Origin: Dactylorhiza incarnata
Taxonomy: Eukaryota > Streptophyta > Magnoliopsida > Asparagales > Orchidaceae
Assembly: GCA_033032865.1 (NCBI GenBank)
Contig: JAWHQI010000520.1
Location: forward strand, 806,001 to 870,000
Reading direction: 5' to 3'
DNA: 64,000 nucleotides
In this document: positions 54,219-61,807 of the stretch, one piece after another
Numbering within the stretch: the stretch's first letter is position 1
Layout: each line of letters begins with the position of its first letter
Position numbers and translations under genes: made by a program
The notes under the pieces: generated by a model
What the model saw: the letters and a program-made list of their open reading frames with translations, nothing else
Databases searched by the model: none
Told to the model about the DNA's origin: nothing

Positions 54219-56150
54219 CTAGAAAGAGGAGGTAAGTAAAGATCTGGTTACCCAAGTGGTTCCACCCATGGTATAGGTAGAAGCCTTAGGTACCCAGATT
54301 TGTTTTATTTTACTCTTTCCTTCCTTCCAGCAAGAGTCCGTAGTGTGACCAAATCTATTGCATTTGGCACATGTAATGTATTTAGAAGAGTATAAATTTT
54401 CTGGACCTTTACTGGATGAGGATGCAGTATTTGATAATTCATTAATTTTAAAATTTTTAAAAGTAATTTTTCTGAACTTTTCACTGTCGCCGGCGACAGT
54501 GGTTGTCGCCGGGCGACAGCTTCCAGATGTGTATCCGAGCCCAAACCTTCCAGATCCATGGCGTTGGTATCCTAAGATCATATCCAGTGATCTTCGGCCC
54601 ATTCCAAATTTTTTCATGGCTAGTGTTAAGTCATGAATCTGGTTTCTCATTTTTGTATTTTCGGATACTAGATATACGCATCTATTTTCAAAAGATTTCT
54701 TTTCCTCATGGACTTTGGAAATTGAAGATTTCAGATCTCTCTCTAAGATCTCATTCTTTTTAGTAAGTACTTTTATTGTAGAATGAGATTTGGAAAGAGA
54801 TTCTTCAAGTTCACTAATTCTTCCCAAAAAGTGATCACACTCTTGACAAGAAATATCTCTTTTTCCAATAGTCTTAATTTCATTTAACAATTTTTTGTTT
54901 TCTTTAAGTAAAATTCCATTTTCAGATTTAAGAAGATCATTATCTTGTAAACTCTTTTCAAAAAATTTGCAAGTCGTTAAAAATTCAGAATATAATTCAT
55001 CATAGGTTGGAGGAGTTACCTCAGTGTCGCTTTGGACACTGCATTCGTCATCAGATATGACGCTCTTTCCCATTAAGCATATGTTGGCCTCCTCTTCTTT
55101 ACTTGAGTCTGAAATGCTTCCATCCTCAGAAGTAGTATCATCCCATGTTTCCGCCTTCAACACTTTCTTCGATCCTTTGTGCTTCTTTTCTTTAATTTCT
55201 TTCAAGTACTTTGGACACTTGCTTCGAATGTGTCCTAACTTCTTGCAGTGATAGCACTCCGGTGGCGGTCTCTCTTCCTCCTCATCGCCTTCCTTTCCCT
55301 TTTTCTTCCTAAAGGTCTCCTTCTTAAAATACTTTTTAAACGAATTCCTTCTCTCCGGATTTTTCATAAATTTTCTAAACTTTTTGACAAATAAGCTCTC
55401 CTCATCTTCTTCATCCTCCTCAGAATCACTAGTTTCTTCCTTCTTGGATTTTAGAGCCAATCCCTTCTTCCTTGGCTCCATATACTCTTGTTGTTGAATT
55501 CTTAATTCAACTTCATGAGTTTTCAAATTTCCAATAAGGCTCTCTAATTTTAAAGTCTTAAGATCATGTGACTCGGAAATTGCAGTCACTTTAGGATTAA
55601 ACTTCGGGGGAAGTGATCTTAAGATTTTTCTTACCAAATCTCCATTTGAGAAAACCTTTCCTAGCACCTTTGAGTCGTTCACGATTTTTGTGAATCGTGT
55701 GTACATCGTATCAATCTCTTCATCTACCTCCATTTTGAACCTTTCAAATTCAGACTCCAGTTGAAATAGCTTTGAATCCTTTACCTGCGAAGTACCTTCA
55801 TGAGTGATTTCTAACAAATTCCAAATTTCAAAAGCAGTGTTACAAGCACAAACTCTATTAAATTCAGTGCGATCTAGTGCGCAAAATAAGGCATTCATGG
55901 CTTTTGCATTGTTCTTACATTTTAATTTGTCATTATCATCCCACTTGTCTTTGGGTTTATCTATAGTTACTTCTCCTACAATATATGTTGGAGAAGTGTA
56001 ATTAGATTCTACCATATTCCAGACTTCTATATCTAGCGCAATTAGAAAACAACGCATACGTGTTTTCCAATAATTGTAGTCTGTGCCCGTGAAAAGTGGT
56101 GGCCTACTAATTCCTTGCCCCTCAACGAACGCGTGATCGTTGTGCGCCAT
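54219..56150 (-). CDS. Element H gag
   Basis: 643 aa from ATG 56150. An in-frame upstream stretch reaches the PBS but lacks an ATG, so 56150 is chosen. Capsid: 'RPPLFTGTDYNYWKTRMRCF', 'AKAMNALFCALDRTEFNRV', 'EIDTMYTRFTKIVNDSKVLG'. Then a lysine/glutamate linker, zinc knuckle 1 'CYHCKKLGHIRSKC', a long coiled coil, and zinc knuckle 2 'CAKCNRFGHTTDSC'. Two knuckles flanking a coiled coil are typical of Sireviruses. It ends at TAG (54221-54219). The codon is probably a mutated glutamine (CAG), because pol continues in frame with '[17 protein letters not shown]', but programmed readthrough cannot be excluded. Confidence 0.9.
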   Translation of the reverse strand: MAHNDHAFVEGQGISRPPLFTGTDYNYWKTRMRCFLIALDIEVWNMVESNYTSPTYIVGEVTIDKPKDKWDDNDKLKCKNNAKAMNALFCALDRTEFNRVCACNTAFEIWNLLEITHEGTSQVKDSKLFQLESEFERFKMEVDEEIDTMYTRFTKIVNDSKVLGKVFSNGDLVRKILRSLPPKFNPKVTAISESHDLKTLKLESLIGNLKTHEVELRIQQQEYMEPRKKGLALKSKKEETSDSEEDEEDEESLFVKKFRKFMKNPERRNSFKKYFKKETFRKKKGKEGDEEEERPPPECYHCKKLGHIRSKCPKYLKEIKEKKHKGSKKVLKAETWDDTTSEDGSISDSSKEEEANICLMGKSVISDDECSVQSDTEVTPPTYDELYSEFLTTCKFFEKSLQDNDLLKSENGILLKENKKLLNEIKTIGKRDISCQECDHFLGRISELEESLSKSHSTIKVLTKKNEILERDLKSSISKVHEEKKSFENRCVYLVSENTKMRNQIHDLTLAMKKFGMGRRSLDMILGYQRHGSGRFGLGYTSGSCRPATTTVAGDSEKFRKITFKNFKINELSNTASSSSKGPENLYSSKYITCAKCNRFGHTTDSCWKEGKSKIKQIWVPKASTYTMGGTTWVTRSLLTSSF

Positions 56151-56185
56151 TACTCCCGGTGGTAAAACCGTTTTGGAGTAACCTC

Positions 56186-56197
56186 GCTCTGATACCA
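56186..56197 (-). other. Element H primer-binding site
   Basis: tggtatcagagc on the minus strand, two bases after the 5' LTR; initiator Met tRNA type. Confidence 0.92.
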
Positions 56198-56199
56198 CT

Positions 56200-57537
56200 T
56201 GTTGGATCGTATGACGCCCTTAGAGGGGGGGGGGTGAATAAGGGTGTGTCTAAAAATAATTTTTGACTTAGTAATTTTTTAAAGAGATTTTACTTCACTA
56301 AAATATTACTTACAAATATTTTCAAATCAATGCAATTCAAGTATTAAATCAAAACACAAATTTCCAAGATAAAGATTATGCCATCAAATATGTAATTAAA
56401 GGAAAAGACATAATTAGATTAATCAAGAAATTTTGAGAACAATAGAAATGATCTTAACAATGCTTAAGATCAAGGCACAATGATAATATGTAAATACAAT
56501 ATTTTTGATTTACCAATCCTTCTCACAAGGATCGGAAGGCTATCGCTTGTCTTTCCCAAGACCAAGCCCAAGCCTATCCTCTAGATCTTCCCAAGATCTA
56601 GACGTAGCACACAAGGCCACGATTTCCCACCAAGCCACGCAAGGACTTGGACGCTCCACACAAGGAAGCGATTTTCCCCTAATCCGCGCAAGGACTTAGA
56701 CGCCGCACGCAAGACGACGATTTCTACAACGATTACAAAATGAAAAGTGAATGAATGAAAATACAATATGAAAAAACCCCCTTTAGAATTTCTGGACCAA
56801 AACAGCGAAGAGCCCTTGAGAAAGTCTCCTTGGAATGCGTGTACAATCTTCGGCTTCGCTCTCGCTTTTCTTCTTCAAGGATGGGGATTTTCGTTCTCTG
56901 GAGCTCTCTGGATCATAACACTCAGGAAGGAGGCTTAGAGAACTGAAGTGCACAATTCCACGAAGTTTGAGCCCTTTTTATAGAAAAGAGCTGTCGCCGT
57001 CCGATATCTGCTGTCGCCGAAATCCGATAGCTCCAGAGGCTGCCACGTGTCCCACTAAAACGAAGTTTCTGCGTCGTGTTGAAGTCGTGGTTGAGACGTG
57101 GGATGTCGGATATCCGATAGTACTGTCGGATATCCGATAGCCAAGGTAACCGCTGCACGTTCTGGTGTTATCGGAAGATCGTGGGCTGTCGCCATCCGAT
57201 AGTGATATCGGAAATCCGATAGCTCTTAACCGCTGTGTGGTAACTGCTGCACGTCGTGGCGTTATCGGAAGATTGTGGGCTGTCGCCATCCGATAGCGAT
57301 ATCGGAAATCCGATAGCTCTTAACTGCTGTACGTGAATAAATAAGCAGGCTGTCGGAAATCCGATAGGGCTGTCGGAAATCCGATAGCGCAAAATTCTGG
57401 AAAGTGTCATTTTGCTCCAAATGAAACCATGATATTCTTGCACCTGCTATCTGCACACCATTAAATAAAAATAGGATCAAATACATCCGGGATTTGTTAT
57501 TCTCAAACCGGACGAGTGCGGAACGCATGCTCCAACA
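56200..57537 (-). repeat. Element H 5' LTR
   Basis: 1338 bp, apparently identical to the 3' LTR except for five fewer G in the run at 56225-56234. Confidence 0.95.
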
Positions 57538-57866
57538 GAGGTAATCTCTTTGGATTTGTTGCAGATAATCCAACCTCTTCAATTCTTGGATTTGCTATAG
57601 GAAATTTCTTCTTGGATTTGAGGTATAACGTTTCCTTCTCATTTCAATTCCAATTTGTTCTCTGTAAGAATTTGTTTTGATTGACTTGCACTTTTATTTT
57701 TAGGTGTTTGTGTTGAGATTTTGCATCGATGCATAATCAAGTGTATTCTGAGAAACTCTTCACGCATTAAGCTAGGTAATATATTGCAAATTTTTTTGTA
57801 ATACAAGTGTTTTTTTGGTATTGAATGATTAAGTTAGGTAATTCCATTTGATTTTTTTTGTATAGG

Positions 57867-59760
57867 ATGAAAATATACGTAGGAATGCCTTTTGATAAGA
57901 ATATTGTTTTTCCTAATAAAGAATGATTAGTTCAGTGAGTTTGGAATATTGTTAAAGGGTTGTGATTCATCGCTATTATTCAAAGAGAAGAAAAGATTGA
58001 TGGTACATTAAAGCCAAGGGTTTTTCTAGGATGTGATATAGGTGGTTTCTCGAGGGATAATCAACAGAGAAAGGGCTATGTTAAGAGAAATTTAAGAAAA
58101 ACTAGCTCGAAAAGATGTGGATGCCCATTTGCTTTAGTTGGACAAAAAGATACTTGTGTAGATGAATGGAATCGAGAAGTCAAATGTGGAATACATAATC
58201 ATAGTTTTGTTTATCTTGAGGCATACAGTTATGTAGGTAGATTAGATGCTGAGGAACAAAAAATTGTCGCATAAATGGCATCTGGTGTAAAGCCTAGAAA
58301 AATATTATCTACATTAAAAAAAAGAAACTCTTCCAACGCCTTTATCATAAGGACACTTTACAATGAAAAAGTTAGGTTATTTAAGGAGGAGTTGGAGGGA
58401 GGAACTCTTATTCAGTTTCTATATAAGTCCATAACCGATGCAGAGTACACCGGTTACAATTTTGTGAATCCTATTAGTGCAAATTTGGAGTCCTTATTTT
58501 TTGCTCAACCAACATTGGTTCATGAATTAAGTAATATGTTTCCTGCAGTTTTTATCATGGACTACACGTATAAAATAAATTGTTATAGATTGGCGTTGTT
58601 TTCCATAGTTGGGATCACATCTGCAAATATGACAATTTATTTTGCATTTGCTTTTATCTCAAATGAAATTGAAGGTAGTTACACATGGCCATTGAATTGT
58701 TTTACAAGCTTGTTAGCTCATACATCATTGTCTAATGTATTGATAATGGACAGAGAGATCGCAGTGATGAATTTCATAAATTTGGTCTTCCGTCAAGCAA
58801 AAATCATATTATGTCAAGTTCATATTAATAGGAATGATCTTGCACACTGCAATAAATTTTTTACACAAGGAAAAGAATTTGAAACTGCAATATTATGTGT
58901 GAATGACAACTTTTGGTTAACTCACCTAGAGTACATGATTATAATGACCAATTGAACTCTATGTTAATGAAGTACTCCAAAAATATCTAAATGTTCTTCA
59001 ATATATGTTAACGATTTGGATAGATCTCTACAATGAGTACTTTGTTTGTGCATGGATAGATATGTTATTACATTTTGAAAATTCTACCACCAGTCGAGTG
59101 GAGGGAGGTCATAATCATCTAAAGAAATTCTTTGAGGTTTCTATTTGTAATGTGTCTAGTATATGTAAACCATTTCATCAAATGTTAACTTTGCAGCACA
59201 CTGAGATCAAATGATTGTTTGGGCAAAGTTCAATACATGTGAACACAAGTTCAATACTTGAGCATATTTCGGTTGCAGCTTTGGAAGCAATAAAGTAAGA
59301 GGAGTTAGTTAAGAGTGGTATTGGTTTAGACTCTACTAACTGTTTTCACAAAATGAGGTTCACAATGAAATTACCTTGTGCTCATGAATTAATGTCATAT
59401 GTACATCAATCATCTGTGTACCCATCATGGATGGTTCATAAGCATTTGAGATAAATCATTTTGCACACTACACCAGTCAAGGAAAAGAAAATGAAAGAGG
59501 AGGAGATTGATTCAGTTGGGATCATACAAGTTGACTTATATGGTTTACTAAGAAAATGCAACAACGTAAGTGATACTCAAAGAAATGAAATGAAGAGAAA
59601 GCTTGGAGAAATAATTGAACCGACCACAAGTCAAACTTTAGAAACACTTTTATCAGTTAAATTAAAAGGGAGACTATGTGGAAGTTATACAAAATTTAAA
59701 GATGACTATAAATCTACAAAGAGAGAGTTTTTTGATCTTTCTTTGTTTGAGCATGTACAA

Positions 59761-59791
<31 letters not shown>

Positions 59792-60258
59792 ATTATCCAA
59801 AAAAGAAAACAAAAAAATTAATTCTGAGAAGAAACCATAATACCAATAGGTTTCTTGAATGCATCCACAAAGAAATGCCTTCATATAGTTTACTCATATC
59901 ATTGATGTTGTAAATGTTGTCAGAGATGGGCATTATTGTTACAGGGTGATCAGTTTAGCATTGGAAATAGGTGATAATTGGTTGCAAGTGCGGAAAAATT
60001 TTATAGAAGAAATCAAAATAAATAAATATTTGTATAACATGTTTGGGAATGTGTTACGAACAGAACTTTTGTTATCTTTGGGGTACTTCAGTTCCTGCAC
60101 CAATCGACAAATGGATGACAATGCCAGATATGAGATTACTTGTTGCATCACGTTACAATGTGACAGTTGTTTATTATTCCAAATTTCAGTCTTTGATATT
60201 CCTACATTCACACTCAACCCCTATATTAAATTGAAAGACTATCTTTATTGGTTTTTTT
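57867..60258 (+). pseudogene. MULE transposase with OTU-like protease domain (decayed)
   Basis: An ATG near 57867 begins 'MKIYVGMPFDKN'. A FAR1/WRKY-GCM1-like zinc region follows (58010-58272: 'PRVFLGCDIGGFSRD', 'KRCGCPFALVG', 'CGIHNHS') and ends in TAA. The MULE DDE domain is open at 58275-58955 ('FIMDYTYKINCYRL', 'VLIMDREIAVMNF', 'LCQVHINRND'), then 59005-59214 ('TTSRVEGGHNHLKKFFEVS', 'MLTLQHTEIK') and a SWIM-like 'KLPCAHELMSYV'. At 59461-59913 an alpha-rich linker contains a 29-G run. From 59920 an OTU-type cysteine protease fold appears ('VVRDGHYCYRVISLALE', 'FGNVLRTELLLSLGYF', 'APIDKWMTMPDM'). Stops and shifts make it a pseudogene, probably a former autonomous Mutator-like element or a gene derived from one. 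TIRs not identified. Confidence 0.78.
59761..59789. repeat. Poly(G) tract, 29 G, inside the MULE frame
   Basis: Run of 29 G flanked on both sides by sequence open in the same frame, giving a polyglycine reading. Confidence 0.9.
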
Positions 60259-60261
60259 AAC

Positions 60262-61729
60262 TATAGTTGGTATGCACTCATGCATTTATAGAACTCTCGG
60301 GGGTGCGTTTAGCCATATCCCCACCATGAGAGTGGAGTTAGTGGAGTTAGTGGAGTCAAGCTAAGCCCCATGATAATGGGGGAGAAAACCGCTCAGCTGT
60401 CACGCGGTGTCGCCCGCATAGGCGGCAGCAAGGCCGCACCCCACCATCACCGGGCGCGGCTGAAGTCGCGTAGTCGCACCCCACTAAGAGGGTGCGGTTA
60501 GGCACACACACCACTAAGGGGGTGGGGCCCGCACCCCCCATGGGGTAGGGGAGCGACCGACGTCGCATCCCCTTTGGGGTGCATCCAGTGCGGCCAAACC
60601 CGCACCCCCATAGGGGACGCGGCAGGGCCCGCACCCCCCCTTAGGAGTGCGGTCTCGGGGGGTGCGGCCGAAAAAATGCCCCCAACCTTTTTTGGGGGGT
60701 GCGATCGGAGCCCCAGCACCATCCTTTTAAGGAGGGTGCGCCTTCCCATCTTGGGTGCGCGGTCTCAGGGAGGCGCGCCCTTTCTCTTGCAGTGCGCGAT
60801 CGTATTCTCGACTTTTCGCCTGCAAAGCGAGCCAAGCACTTTTGCGTTCATCGCGCGCTCAGAACGCCTCTGCGTTCATCGCGCGCTCAGAACACCTCTG
60901 TGTTCATCGCGGGCTCAAAATGCTTGCGTGTTCGCAACGTGCGACAGTTGACCTTTCTTAATTTCCTAGATTGAAGGTCTAGTTCTCTGCGCTCAACGCC
61001 ATCAACGAAGCTGCCCGAATTGACCGAACTGCCCGGGGAGGGGCAAAATGAGAATATCCAAAAAATGGCCATCCGTGTGCTCTGAATCGGCAAGCGTGAT
61101 TCGCCCGTTAGGTGGTTACGGTGGTTACAATGGCGAATTTACCGGGCTACCCCTACCCAAGGCTATAAATGGAGCTCAGGGCCTTCATTTGAATGGATCT
61201 TGTCTTCTACACCCGAGAGAGCTCCGCTGAAGATTCCTCAGAGTTCTCCTTCGACGCTTGAAGATTTTCTCCAAGTCTTCAAAGATCTCTCTTGAGTCTT
61301 CGAAGATCTCCTTCGAGCCTTTGAAGATCTCCTTCGATTCGAAGACATTCTTCCTAAGTGACTCGGAGATCCTCCGGGCACCTAAAGGGGACCAGAGCAT
61401 CTCCCTTCCATTCACATGAAAAAGTACTTATCTTCCTGAGAGGTGACATGTCACCCTCAGAGATTTCTATTTGTAATCATTGTAACGAGCGGCGACATGT
61501 CACCCTCGAGTTCTCAGTTTTACTTGTAAGAAACAGACATATAGTGGAATTTGACTAGCACAGCTTCGGTCGCGTGGTTTTTTTACCCTTTCCGGGTTTT
61601 CTTTGTTAAAAATGTTCTTGGGTCATCCACCAGTTCTCTCATTGACTGTTTGCACGTTCATCTCGCTCTCGAGTTAAGGTGGTTCAATTCGAGCGGTCTA
61701 CCAGAGCGTCGAACGACCCGCAATAGTTT
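60262..61729 (+). repeat. LTR J: Tat/Athila-like LTR remnant
   Basis: A GC-rich region crowded with GGGTGCG/CGCACCC words (60305-60760) leads to a TATA-like 'ctataaatgg' (61163-61172), a CTTCGAAGATCTC-rich leader and an end 'cgaacgacccgcaa', followed by 'tttgacgtcgtctgtgg'. That is one or two changes from the tttggcgccgtctgtgg junction typical of Tat/Athila-type 5' LTRs and their PBS. A 28-bp repeat (gcgttcatcgcgcgctcagaac...) occurs three times at 60844-60927. The left boundary is uncertain; no partner LTR in the window. Confidence 0.55.
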
Positions 61730-61807
61730 GACGTCGTCTGTGGTAACGTGAGTTCCTGATTAGATCTGAAGGCAATCTCCCTGAGAGACCGACAATGATG
61801 GATATTC
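61730..61807 (+). other. PBS and leader fragment of element J
   Basis: 'acgtcgtctgtggtaacgtgagttc' and a short leader, cut at 61807 by LTR K. Confidence 0.5.

Larger units (their letters stand above)
46317..57537 (-). mobile_element. Element H: young Sirevirus-lineage Ty1/copia element with antisense ORF
   Basis: 11.2 kb with LTRs 46317-47659 and 56200-57537 and perfect target duplication GAGGT (46312-46316, 57538-57542). The LTR copies appear identical except for a G run of 15 against 10, which also accounts exactly for their length difference. PBS tggtatcagagc lies at 56197-56186, gag at 54219-56150 and pol at 51108-54218, all on the minus strand. A gag with two zinc knuckles and a coiled coil, several polypurine tracts before the 3' LTR, and LTR palindromes are Sirevirus traits. 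The region between pol and 3' LTR holds an antisense ORF where some Sireviruses carry an env-like gene. Confidence 0.93.
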
